A DNA stretch of 64,000 nucleotides, taken from Planococcus maritimus. Lineage in GTDB: Bacteria; Bacillota; Bacilli; Bacillales_A; Planococcaceae. This document shows positions 54,066 through 61,937 of this stretch, one piece after another. Numbering within the stretch: position 1 is the first letter of the stretch; every line of letters starts with the position of its first letter. The stretch lies in contig NZ_CP016538.2 of NCBI RefSeq assembly GCF_001687625.2, forward strand, positions 778,001 through 842,000. The letters are read 5' to 3'. The translations under genes and the position numbers were made by a program. The notes under the pieces are model-generated. The model made no database searches, was not told the DNA's origin, and saw only the letters and a program-made list of their open reading frames with translations.

Positions 54066-54105
54066 AAATCCAGCCTTCCTGAATATAGGGAGGCTGGATT
54101 TTTTT
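54066..54105. terminator. Bidirectional terminator
   Basis: AAATCCAGCCTTCCT pairs with AGGGAGGCTGGATTT around GAATAT, then T7. Confidence 0.9.
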
Positions 54106-54118
54106 GGCGCTTCGTAGA

Positions 54119-54934
54119 TTAGGTGCTTGAACTATTCAGGAAGTTCAAGAGTTCTTCGTTGAAACGTTCCGGCTCATCAGCATTGATGCCGTGTCCGCTG
54201 TCTTCGAATGGTACGAGTACAGAGTTCGGGATTTCCTTGTCCAGGATTTCGCCGAGTTCGTAAGGGCAGATCTGGTCTTTTTTGCCGTGGAAAATAGCTG
54301 TCGGCACTGTAATAGAAGACAGCTCGCCGCGCAAGTCTTCGTCGCGCAGGGCAACGGCTGAGTTCAATGTGGAGTGTGCGCCTGCTTCAAGCGCCAGTGA
54401 CTGGAACCAATTCAGGAATTGCGGTGAATGTTTCTGTTCGAAAAACAAGTCCGCAAACTCGGCAAGAAACGCCGGGCGGTCTTTTTCGATTTGGGCGATG
54501 ATGTCGTCCACTTCTTCAGGTTTCATGCCGACGTTGAAATCATCACGCTGCGTGAAGATCGGAGCTGCAGCACCCATCAAGAGGAGTTTGTCGACTTTTT
54601 CCGACCCGAATTTTGTCAAATAACGAATAGCGATCGGGCCGCCCATGGAAAAACCGGCGAGCACGAATGGTTCTAGACGAAGTTCATTGACGACCGCTTC
54701 CAGGTCTTTGGCCATCGTATCGTAATCGTATCCTGCCCAGGGCTTGTCGGATTTTCCGTAGCCGCGCATGTCGACACCGATATAGCGGAAGCCGTTCTTC
54801 GCGAGCAAGCTCGTCTGGTATTCGAATGCTTTATTGTTCAACGGCCAGCCGTGAAGAAAGACGACGGGCTGTCCAGAGCCAATATCTTCTACATGAATTT
54901 TCACGTTTTCTTCAACTTGAATATAATGTCCCAC
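54119..54934 (-). CDS. Alpha/beta hydrolase, haloperoxidase/esterase-like
   Basis: A 271-residue alpha/beta hydrolase with VVFLHGWPLNNKAF, DMRGYGKSDKPW, the nucleophile elbow AGFSMGG, the acid in FHGKKDQICP and histidine in DSGHGINADEPE. The pattern is that of non-haem chloroperoxidase/arylesterase-type enzymes. The start is GTG 54934 with AGGAGG 8 bases upstream. Substrate unknown. Confidence 0.9.
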   Translation of the reverse strand: MGHYIQVEENVKIHVEDIGSGQPVVFLHGWPLNNKAFEYQTSLLAKNGFRYIGVDMRGYGKSDKPWAGYDYDTMAKDLEAVVNELRLEPFVLAGFSMGGPIAIRYLTKFGSEKVDKLLLMGAAAPIFTQRDDFNVGMKPEEVDDIIAQIEKDRPAFLAEFADLFFEQKHSPQFLNWFQSLALEAGAHSTLNSAVALRDEDLRGELSSITVPTAIFHGKKDQICPYELGEILDKEIPNSVLVPFEDSGHGINADEPERFNEELLNFLNSSST

Positions 54935-55126
54935 TTAAGTTCCTCCTAGAGTTTTGATTAACTACTCCCTTCTATTTCCTTTTTCGAAGTTTCTGTAAAC
55001 TTAAAAATGAAAAAATCTTTAATTGAAATGTCTTTAGTTTAAAAGAAATGCGATTGTCGCCACCCGTCTCCAGCGCTTTTTTCGCTAGCGGCAGGGGGCG
55101 GTTCTTTTCATTCCAACGGACTCAAA
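54935..55126. other. Gene-free stretch with GC-rich imperfect hairpin
   Basis: No gene is seen. At about 55059-55115 CGCC..CAGCG faces CGCT..GGGGCG around a T-run as an imperfect hairpin of unknown role. AT-rich sequence surrounds it. Confidence 0.35.
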
Positions 55127-55152
55127 CGAAACCAATTCATGGATTAAACGTA
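55127..55152 (+). promoter_or_regulatory. Probable SigW-type promoter of the pspA operon
   Basis: CGAAACC at 55127-55133 and CGTA at 55149-55152, separated by about 16 bases, match the -35 GAAAC and -10 CGTA of extracytoplasmic sigma W. The pspA-ydjGHI operon of B. subtilis is a known SigW target. Confidence 0.72.
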
Positions 55153-55267
55153 TTCATATTACTCTGACAACCAGTGGAAGTTAGAGTGAGTGAGCATTTT
55201 AGAGGAGAATCCAAAAAATAATAGAAGTTTTACAGAACCACAAATTTAATCGAAGAGGAGAATGAAA

Positions 55268-55984
55268 ATGGAGATCCTAAAACGTTTCAGAGACATTATG
55301 ACGAGCAATATCCACGCAATGCTGGACAAGGCGGAAGACCCGGAAAAGATGATCGATCAGTATTTGCGCGACTTGAATAGCGACCTTGGCAAAGTGAAAT
55401 CCGAGACGGCAGCGATCATGGCGGCAGAGAAACGCGAGCGCCGCGAACTTGATGAGTTGAAGAAAGAGATGGACGATATGCAGCGCTATGCGGTAAAAGC
55501 GCTCGAAGCGGGCAATGAAGAAGACGCCCGAAAATTCCTCCAGCGCAAGGCGGAACTGTCGGAACGCGTGACGGACAAAGAGACGGCGGTCGAACTCGCG
55601 GCGACGAATACGCAGCAGATGCGCCAAATGCACGATAAATTAGAGAGCGATATCGGCGAGCTTGAATCGCGCCGCCAAGAACTGAAAGGCAAAGCGGCAG
55701 TTGCGAAGACGCAACAGCGCATGAATGATTTCGCGTCCAGTGTCGGAGGGGCAGGCGAACGCATCTCGGCATTCGATGCGATGGAGAAGAAAATCAACCA
55801 GCAATTGGATGAATCGGCCGCGATGGCTGAACTCAATAAAAGCTCAGAGACAAGCATCAAGGACTTGGCGAAGAAATACGATGACGGCCCGAATGTCGAC
55901 GAGGAACTGGAGTCCTTGAAATCAGGTACCAATGTGGACGCGGAACTGGAAGCGCTGAAGAGCCAAATCGGAAAGAACGAGTAA
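55268..55984 (+). CDS. pspA: PspA/IM30 family envelope-stress protein
   Basis: A 238-residue protein, almost entirely coiled coil, typical of PspA/IM30/LiaH: EILKRFRDIMTSNIHAMLDKAEDPEKMIDQYLRDL at the start and helical heptads onward. It binds membranes and stabilises them under envelope stress. ATG 55268 has AGAGGAG at 7 bases; ATG 55262 is too close. The next three genes (zinc ribbon, TPM, SPFH) match the B. subtilis pspA(ydjF)-ydjG-ydjH-ydjI order. Confidence 0.92.
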   Translation: MEILKRFRDIMTSNIHAMLDKAEDPEKMIDQYLRDLNSDLGKVKSETAAIMAAEKRERRELDELKKEMDDMQRYAVKALEAGNEEDARKFLQRKAELSERVTDKETAVELAATNTQQMRQMHDKLESDIGELESRRQELKGKAAVAKTQQRMNDFASSVGGAGERISAFDAMEKKINQQLDESAAMAELNKSSETSIKDLAKKYDDGPNVDEELESLKSGTNVDAELEALKSQIGKNE

Positions 55985-56032
55985 TGTCCGGCAACTGGAC
56001 GCGATCCTGAAGCACGAAGGGAGGAAACTCGT

Positions 56033-57061
56033 TTGGTCATCCATTACAAATGCCCGAATTGCGGAGCTGACATGGCGTTCGATAGCGAATCGGGCCATTT
56101 AAGCTGCCCGAGCTGCGGCCATGAAGAAAACATCGAGACCTTTCCGGAACAGAACATCGAACGGAAATTCGATGAAGGCGAAGCGAAAGAATACCATTGC
56201 GAAAACTGCGGGGCGATCATCCTGACTGAAGCGGAAACGACCGCGACCCACTGCAGCTTCTGCGGGGCATCGGTCGTATTGGCAGACCGTTTGACGGGAG
56301 ATCTCGCCCCGGCCAAAGTCATTCCGTTTACCGTCAGCAAAGATGAAGCGGTCACAGCGTTCAAGAAATGGACGCGCGGCGGGCGATTGACCCCGCGCGG
56401 CTTTATGAGCGGCGACCGCATCAAGAAAATGACAGGCATGTACGTGCCGTTTTGGCTTTACGACATCGAAGGCGAAGCCCATATCCAGGCAATCGGCACG
56501 CAAGTCCGGACTTACCAAAGCGGAGATACAATTTATACGGAAACGAATTTTTATGACGTGTTCCGGGAAATCGATTTGAGTTATTTAAAAGTGCCGGCGG
56601 ATGCTTCGGAAAAAATGGACGATGTGCTGATGGATAAGCTGGAGCCTTACGATTACAGCGAATTAAAAGATTTCCGCATGCCGTATTTGGCGGGCTATTT
56701 AGCCGAAAAATACGATTTCGACGACGAGCAATTGTTTTCCCGTGTGGAATCGAAAATCGTCCCTTATATCGACGCTTATATCAGCACGACCATTTCCGGC
56801 TATTCATCCGTCAGCTATACGACCAAGCAGATCGATGCGCAAAAAAAGAAAGTCTATTACACTTTATTCCCAGTGTGGATGGTGTATTACGATTTCGACA
56901 ATAAAGAGCATACCTTTGCGATGAACGGGCAAACCGGCAAAGTGGTCGGCAAGCCGCCGATCAGCGCCGGCAAAGTCGCCTTGTGGTTCACCGGCATCGC
57001 CGTATCGAGTTTTGTGGCCATGAAAGCCATCGCCTTTGCGGTAGGGGGTGTCTTGTGGTGA
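56033..57061 (+). CDS. ydjG: Zinc-ribbon membrane protein, YdjG-like
   Basis: A 342-residue protein with two N-terminal zinc ribbons (CPNCGADM..CPSCGH at about 7-30; CENCGAI..CSFCGAS at about 55-80), a soluble middle part with YVPFWLYDIEG and a C-terminal hydrophobic segment (VALWFTGIAVSSFVAM). Start is TTG 56033 with GGGAGG 9 bases upstream; no better ATG keeps the first ribbon. The gene order with PspA identifies it as the YdjG counterpart. The biochemical role is not known. Confidence 0.88.
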   Translation: MVIHYKCPNCGADMAFDSESGHLSCPSCGHEENIETFPEQNIERKFDEGEAKEYHCENCGAIILTEAETTATHCSFCGASVVLADRLTGDLAPAKVIPFTVSKDEAVTAFKKWTRGGRLTPRGFMSGDRIKKMTGMYVPFWLYDIEGEAHIQAIGTQVRTYQSGDTIYTETNFYDVFREIDLSYLKVPADASEKMDDVLMDKLEPYDYSELKDFRMPYLAGYLAEKYDFDDEQLFSRVESKIVPYIDAYISTTISGYSSVSYTTKQIDAQKKKVYYTLFPVWMVYYDFDNKEHTFAMNGQTGKVVGKPPISAGKVALWFTGIAVSSFVAMKAIAFAVGGVLW

Positions 57062-57837
57062 AAAAGTTTTCATGTAAACTGGCGTGGATGCCGATAGTGG
57101 CTTTACTGCTGTTTTTCATTAGCGGATTGTCCGTTTCAGCACAAACCGGTGATTTGATATACGACGAAGCCGGCTTGCTCAGTGGCGGAGAAGCGCAGGA
57201 ACTGGAAGCCTTGGCAGAGCAATACGGTGCGGAACAAAACGTGGATTTTCTGTTTTTGACGACCGATAGTACGGAAGGGCAATCGATCGAAGGCTATATG
57301 GGTGATTTCTTCGATGCGCGCGCAGATAGTACAGGCCGTGAAGATGCGGTACTATTGACGATCGATATCGGCGGCCGTGAAGTCTATCTCGCTGGTTTCG
57401 GTACGGCCGAGCAGACGCTGGATCCGGAACGCGTCGATCTCGTGCTTGACCGGATTATCCCTGAGATGCAATCGGGCGATTATGCGGATGCGTTCGAAGA
57501 AACAGTCGTCACTTCAAGCGAATACATGGAATACCGGCCGGGTGTCAATCCGGAGAGCATTTTCTTGAAAAGCTGGTTTCATTTAGCCATCGCGATATTG
57601 CTCGCGGGGGTGATTGTCGGGTCAATGCTTTACAACGCAGGGGGCAAGGTGACGACGACCCCTGGCACATACGTCGACCGGGACCACACACGCGTACGCA
57701 GCCAGAATGACCGCTTCCGCAATAAAACCGTCACGCGCAGAAAAGTTCCGAAAAATAAAGATGGCGGCGGATTTGGTGGCGGCGGTGGCATGACCGGCGG
57801 CGGGCGTTCATTCAGTGGCGGCGGCCGAAGCTTCTAG
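57058..57837 (+). CDS. ydjH: TPM domain protein, YdjH-like
   Basis: A protein of about 259 residues with a signal peptide, a TPM (YgcG/Psb32-like) domain with LIYDEAGLLSGGEAQELE and EDAVLLTIDIGGREVYLAG, a membrane segment (HLAIAILLAGVIVGSMLY) and a glycine-rich tail ending in GGGRSFSGGGRSF. GTG 57058 overlaps the previous stop in GTGA; the frame open upstream of it lies inside ydjG. It is the third gene of the pspA operon and sits at the membrane. Confidence 0.87.
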   Translation: MKKFSCKLAWMPIVALLLFFISGLSVSAQTGDLIYDEAGLLSGGEAQELEALAEQYGAEQNVDFLFLTTDSTEGQSIEGYMGDFFDARADSTGREDAVLLTIDIGGREVYLAGFGTAEQTLDPERVDLVLDRIIPEMQSGDYADAFEETVVTSSEYMEYRPGVNPESIFLKSWFHLAIAILLAGVIVGSMLYNAGGKVTTTPGTYVDRDHTRVRSQNDRFRNKTVTRRKVPKNKDGGGFGGGGGMTGGGRSFSGGGRSF

Positions 57838-57866
57838 GCGATCGAACAAAGGAAGGAATGAAGAAC

Positions 57867-58844
57867 ATGGCATTTTTTGGCAATCAATTTTCAGACGTGG
57901 TGGAATGGGAAGAGTTCCGCGACGATATGATTTTTTGGAAGTGGACGAATAAGGAAATCAAAAAAGGCAGCCGGTTGATCATTCGGCCAGGCCAGGATGC
58001 GATTTTCTTCAATAACGGCAAAGTGGAAGGGATCTTCGAGCAAGAAGGCGAGTACGACATCGTTTCAGAGATCGTGCCGTTCCTGTCCACTTTGAAAGGC
58101 TTCCGCTTCGGCTTTAACAGCGGCATGCGAGTCGAAGTGCTATTCGTCAATACGAAAGAATTCACCGTCAAATGGGGCACGAAAAGCCCTATCAATATCC
58201 CCGCTCCGCAGCTTCCGGGCGGCATGCCCATCCGCGCGAACGGCACGTTCCATTTTAAAGTGAACGATTACGTCAATTTGATCGACAAAGTCGCCGGCGT
58301 CAAACAAAGCTACCTGGTCGAAGATGTTCAATTGCGCATTACGGCGCGTCTCGATCAATTATTGATGAAGTGGATCACCCGTGAAGGCAAGGACATGTTC
58401 AATTTGCAGTCGAATTCACATGAAATCGGCAAGGGCATCCAGGATGATTTGAACATGGAAATCATGGACGACGGGATGAAAGTGACTGGCTTCCAGGTCA
58501 TGAGCTTTAACTACCCGAAAGAAATCCAGGACATGATCAATAAAAACGCCTCACACGGCATGGTCGGAGACGTGTCAAAATACCAGCAAATCTCTGTCGC
58601 GGATGCGATGGGCAAATCATCCGGGTCAAATACAGCCTCCGATATGGCGGGCATGATGATGGGAATGAACATCGCCAAGGAAATGATGGATGACCAGAAA
58701 GAATCGCCAAACTCGAGCGCAAGTTCATCAAGCGCTTCAGGCAGCACGGGCGGCCAACAAGGACCGAACTTCTGCCCGAATTGCGGCGAGAAAGTGAGCG
58801 GTGCTAAATTTTGCCCAAACTGCGGACAGAAGCTGGTTGGATAG
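57867..58844 (+). CDS. ydjI: SPFH domain protein with C-terminal zinc ribbon, YdjI-like
   Basis: A protein of about 325 residues with an SPFH-like core (residues 1-210, starting FFGNQFSDVVEWEEFRDD), a serine-rich linker (about 280-300) and a C-terminal double CxxC zinc ribbon (FCPNCGEKVSGAKFCPNCGQ). The linker and ribbon match YdjI of the same B. subtilis operon. ATG 57867 is chosen because it aligns with the family start and fits the GGAAGGA site; ATG 57858 adds three residues. Confidence 0.9.
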   Translation: MAFFGNQFSDVVEWEEFRDDMIFWKWTNKEIKKGSRLIIRPGQDAIFFNNGKVEGIFEQEGEYDIVSEIVPFLSTLKGFRFGFNSGMRVEVLFVNTKEFTVKWGTKSPINIPAPQLPGGMPIRANGTFHFKVNDYVNLIDKVAGVKQSYLVEDVQLRITARLDQLLMKWITREGKDMFNLQSNSHEIGKGIQDDLNMEIMDDGMKVTGFQVMSFNYPKEIQDMINKNASHGMVGDVSKYQQISVADAMGKSSGSNTASDMAGMMMGMNIAKEMMDDQKESPNSSASSSSASGSTGGQQGPNFCPNCGEKVSGAKFCPNCGQKLVG

Positions 58845-58850
58845 GAAACG

Positions 58851-58892
58851 AAAAAACAGGAAGGGGCATTGCGCTCCTTTCCTGTTTTTTTA
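58851..58892 (+). terminator. Terminator after the pspA operon
   Basis: ACAGGAAGGGGC pairs with GCTCCTTTCCTGT (small bulge), then T7. Confidence 0.85.
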
Positions 58893-58925
58893 TTGGCTGC
58901 TTTCGGATGTCCCTGGAGAACGACT

Positions 58926-58965
58926 AAAAAAGCTTCCAAGAGAATGAACTCTTGGAAGCTTTCTC
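58926..58965 (-). terminator. Terminator of the SDR gene at 58968
   Basis: Minus-strand AAAGCTTCCAAGAG and CTCTTGGAAGCTTT pair perfectly, then TTTT. Confidence 0.88.
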
Positions 58966-58967
58966 AA

Positions 58968-59717
58968 TTATTTTGTGCTGGTGAAGCCCCCGTCAATGCG
59001 GATGACGTCGCCGTTAATGTATTGCGCTTTCGACGTCAGCAGGAACGCCACGAGTTCTGCGACTTCATCTGCTGTACCGAGGCGTTTTTGCGGGATGCCT
59101 TCTTCTGCGCTTTTCTTCATTTTTGGATTGGCGTCAAAATAGGCTTTGACCATCGGCGTTTCAGTCGGACCAGGAGCCACAGCGTTCACGCGCAAGCCGT
59201 CTTTCGCGTATTCGGCAACCAGTGACTTAGTCATGCCGACGATGCCATGCTTGGTTGCGGAATAAGTGACGACTGTATCTTGACCGATGACGCCGGCGCT
59301 TGATGCAGTATTGACGATCGCCCCGCCACCGTTGTTCACCATTACTTCTGCTACATAGCGCAGGCCATAAAGCGCGCCGAGCATGTTGATACCGACAATC
59401 TGCTCGATTTCCTCTATATCCGTTTCAAGAAATTGTTTGCCGCTCCCGGAAATGCCGGCGTTATTGAAGAAATAATCAATCGATCCGAAATGTTCGACCG
59501 TTTTATCAACGTAGTTTTTGACTTCTTGTGCTTTGGATACATCTGCACGGATAAAGATAGCATCCGGGCCAAGCGCTTTTACTTGCTCGACCGTCTCATT
59601 GCCGCCTTTTTCACTGATGTCGACGACTGCGATATTGATGCCTTCCTGTGCCAAGCGCAACGCGGCCGATTGCCCGAGCCCGCTGCCGCCTCCTGTAACG
59701 ATTGCTGTTTTTGCCAT
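58968..59717 (-). CDS. SDR family oxidoreductase
   Basis: A 249-residue classical SDR with TGGGSGLGQSAA at residues 8-19, NNAGISG near 86, VNTASSAG and YSATKHGIVGMTKS and a C-terminal RIDGGFTSTK. It is the fourth SDR of this window and, like the 52529 gene, has the YxATK/HGIVGMT pattern of the glucose-1-dehydrogenase-like group. Substrate unknown. Confidence 0.88.
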   Translation of the reverse strand: MAKTAIVTGGGSGLGQSAALRLAQEGINIAVVDISEKGGNETVEQVKALGPDAIFIRADVSKAQEVKNYVDKTVEHFGSIDYFFNNAGISGSGKQFLETDIEEIEQIVGINMLGALYGLRYVAEVMVNNGGGAIVNTASSAGVIGQDTVVTYSATKHGIVGMTKSLVAEYAKDGLRVNAVAPGPTETPMVKAYFDANPKMKKSAEEGIPQKRLGTADEVAELVAFLLTSKAQYINGDVIRIDGGFTSTK

Positions 59718-59783
59718 GTAGAATCTCCTCCTTGTGCTAATTGTTTACCCGCAACAAAAGGAGAATAATCAATGTGCAGTTAC

Positions 59784-60284
59784 TTATCGGACGATGGCAG
59801 CTTGACGGTCTTTTGATTCGTGCAATTTCACCATTACCTGGCGTGCGAGGGGTTGGATCAATAGAATTTCGGCAATCAGTACAATCGCAAAATTGTATGG
59901 CCAATGCGCGAGCCAGTTACTGAAGATTTCGTTGTGGATGCCATTGGCGATGATGTCACCGACAAAAGTCATCGCCACGGACATGCCAATGACTGTGAAG
60001 ACAATACGGAGCAAAACTTTTTTGTGGAAAGAAGAGGAGTCATTCGTCAGTTTCTTTGTTAACGATTCTGCTAGTCTTCCAAAGATTGCTCCTTCAAGAA
60101 TCATTGCAATGATCCACATGACCGGTATGATTTTTAGGATTGTCCACATCGTTTCCAGTGTAAAATGCTCTGTATGAAGCATGACGTTGTAGCTGGTCAT
60201 GAGCAGCACCGTTATTGTCACTATTAGCGAGCCGAAAAGCAGTCCTTCTTTGCCATTATGTGGCAGGCGTTTGTCTTGTTGCAT
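59784..60284 (-). CDS. DUF2798 family membrane protein
   Basis: A 166-residue protein with four hydrophobic segments (LLFGSLIVTITVLLM, IIPVMWIIAMILEGAIFG, IVFTVIGMSVAMTFVGDII, WPYNFAIVLIAEILLIQPLA). The pairing of two related halves, each with an RL or FP turn, matches DUF2798, which has no known function. It is monocistronic. Confidence 0.8.
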   Translation of the reverse strand: MQQDKRLPHNGKEGLLFGSLIVTITVLLMTSYNVMLHTEHFTLETMWTILKIIPVMWIIAMILEGAIFGRLAESLTKKLTNDSSSFHKKVLLRIVFTVIGMSVAMTFVGDIIANGIHNEIFSNWLAHWPYNFAIVLIAEILLIQPLARQVMVKLHESKDRQAAIVR

Positions 60285-60423
60285 AAAGATTCCCCATTTC
60301 TTTTATATTGGATATAGTAATAGACTGGATAAAAGCAGTCGTTTCAACAACCATTCCAACACTATACCAATAGGGGAACTTTTTTCGTAAGTGTCTAATT
60401 TGTGAATAATTTGCAAGTGAATT

Positions 60424-60942
60424 TTAGTTGTTTTCACATATCAATTGGTGCAAACCTTCGTAAATTTCCACGATTTCGGCTTGTTTCATCCCCACTAGGC
60501 CACTTGAAGAGGGAGCGACAAATTCGATGACACCAGGAATGACTGAGTCCGGCTGCTTGCCCCAATGAGTGGATTTCTTGCCGCTAAATTGGAGGTAGAC
60601 ACCTTTGCCGACAAAACATAGCACTTTCGGCCGGTAACGTTCGATTTTGCGTTTTAATTGTTCGGCGCCTTCTTTGTATTCCTCTTTAGTGATATCGGCC
60701 GCTGCTTTAGTCGGGCGAGGAACGATATTCGTCAAGCCGTAGCCAAGTTTGAGTAAATCATGATTTTCTTCCGGCGCGTACTTTCTGGGTGTTAGTCCGG
60801 ATTCGAAGAGGATCTTCCAAAAACGGTTGTTTGGATTCGCGTAATGATAGCCGGTTTCACTAGAGCGGATGCTCGGGTTGAACCCGACAAATAGGATGTC
60901 GAGCCCGTCTTTCACGTGATCGGGAATAGGTGTAAGTTCCAT
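60424..60942 (-). CDS. mug: G/U mismatch-specific DNA glycosylase (Mug)
   Basis: A 172-residue member of the Mug/TDG branch of the uracil-DNA glycosylase superfamily: LFVGFNPSIRSSETGYHYANPNNRFW near the N-terminus and the helix-cap APSSSGL near residue 150. It removes uracil and ethenocytosine from G:U and related mispairs. AAAGGAG precedes the ATG. The gene stands alone. Confidence 0.92.
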   Translation of the reverse strand: MELTPIPDHVKDGLDILFVGFNPSIRSSETGYHYANPNNRFWKILFESGLTPRKYAPEENHDLLKLGYGLTNIVPRPTKAAADITKEEYKEGAEQLKRKIERYRPKVLCFVGKGVYLQFSGKKSTHWGKQPDSVIPGVIEFVAPSSSGLVGMKQAEIVEIYEGLHQLICENN

Positions 60943-61017
60943 AGGATTCTCCTTTTTAACTAATTGATGATTTTAGTCTATCGTGAAAGCCAAGAAACGA
61001 GCAATCACGGCACATAG

Positions 61018-61056
61018 TAGAACACCCGAACCGCAACATTCGGTTCGGGTGTTTTG
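61018..61056 (-). terminator. Terminator of the BsuPI-like gene
   Basis: AACACCCGAACC pairs with GGTTCGGGTGTT around a 9-base loop, next to the stop. Confidence 0.8.
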
Positions 61057-61518
61057 CTATTCGATGATGTGTTCAATTTCCGCTGGATAATTTGTGCCTT
61101 CTGTCGATGTCATCCACACTTCAAGCGTATAGGTACCAGGTTCGAGATTGGCTGCTGGCACTTGAATATCGTATTGAAGCTCTTCGCCAGGGGATAAGTT
61201 TTCTTCACCCAGCGCTTGGGTGTACATGCTGACGGACGACATGCGGAATACTTCGATGCCCTGTTCGTCAGTTAAAGTGAAATCATAGCGCTGTCCGCTC
61301 GTGAAGTTGAACGTCACAAGCTCTTGTGTATCGTTTTTTACGGTATAACGGTAGGTTCCATTGTCCATTTCTTCGATTGTTGATGTGACTTCACCTTCGA
61401 TGATCTCGCCCCCTGTATCCGGATCTTCCGGTAGATTGTCGCTTTCGGTGCCGCACGAAGCGAGCATCAAAAGAGCCACGATTAGTATCAACCAACTAGT
61501 TCCGGCTTTTTGCTTCAT
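61057..61518 (-). CDS. Lipoprotein with BsuPI-type domain
   Basis: A 153-residue lipoprotein: signal peptide ending in LLMLASC with the lipidated cysteine, then an acidic linker and an immunoglobulin-like BsuPI domain (YTVKNDTQELVTFNFTSGQRYDF). BsuPI was described as an intracellular proteinase inhibitor, but surface-exposed domains of this type in lipoproteins have no established role. Confidence 0.8.
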   Translation of the reverse strand: MKQKAGTSWLILIVALLMLASCGTESDNLPEDPDTGGEIIEGEVTSTIEEMDNGTYRYTVKNDTQELVTFNFTSGQRYDFTLTDEQGIEVFRMSSVSMYTQALGEENLSPGEELQYDIQVPAANLEPGTYTLEVWMTSTEGTNYPAEIEHIIE

Positions 61519-61655
61519 TGGGTTCGCCCCCCTTTTTGTGTCTATAGAGTAGACCGCAAGAGGCCGTAAAAAGTTACAGAAACGAGTATCTTGTGCTGTT
61601 CTTGTGGCAGCTTGCTAGCCTATACTGGTCTTATACCCTAAAGGAGGGCCAAGTA

Positions 61656-61793
61656 ATGCCTGAATTGTTCAATGATTTCCGCGAAGCGCTGACAGCCAAA
61701 ATGAAATGCTTCGGCATAAGTACCTTCGTAGTCGCCAAGTACATGGCCTTGGGATTGATTCCTTTGTATCTTATCTATTTGGCCATAAATTAG
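61656..61793 (+). CDS. Small membrane protein, 45 residues
   Basis: ATG 61656 has AAAGGAGG at an 8-base spacing. The product is amphipathic at first and ends in a hydrophobic segment (MALGLIPLYLIYLAIN). Frames farther upstream lack such a site. Function unknown. A terminator follows. Confidence 0.6.
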   Translation: MPELFNDFREALTAKMKCFGISTFVVAKYMALGLIPLYLIYLAIN

Positions 61794-61805
61794 TTGGCAC
61801 GAGAG

Positions 61806-61838
61806 AGGCTCTGAAAAGAGTCTTTTTTTATTTCCAAT
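61806..61838 (+). terminator. Terminator after the 45-residue ORF
   Basis: AGGCTCT pairs with AGAGTCT (one wobble) around GAAA, then T7. Confidence 0.7.
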
Positions 61839-61937
61839 TACTGTAATATTGACTATATTTTCAGAATATTATAATATTGAAGAACTACCGCTCAGTCAGA
61901 AGGGGAGATTCATGAACAAACAAAGGAGGAATGGGAG

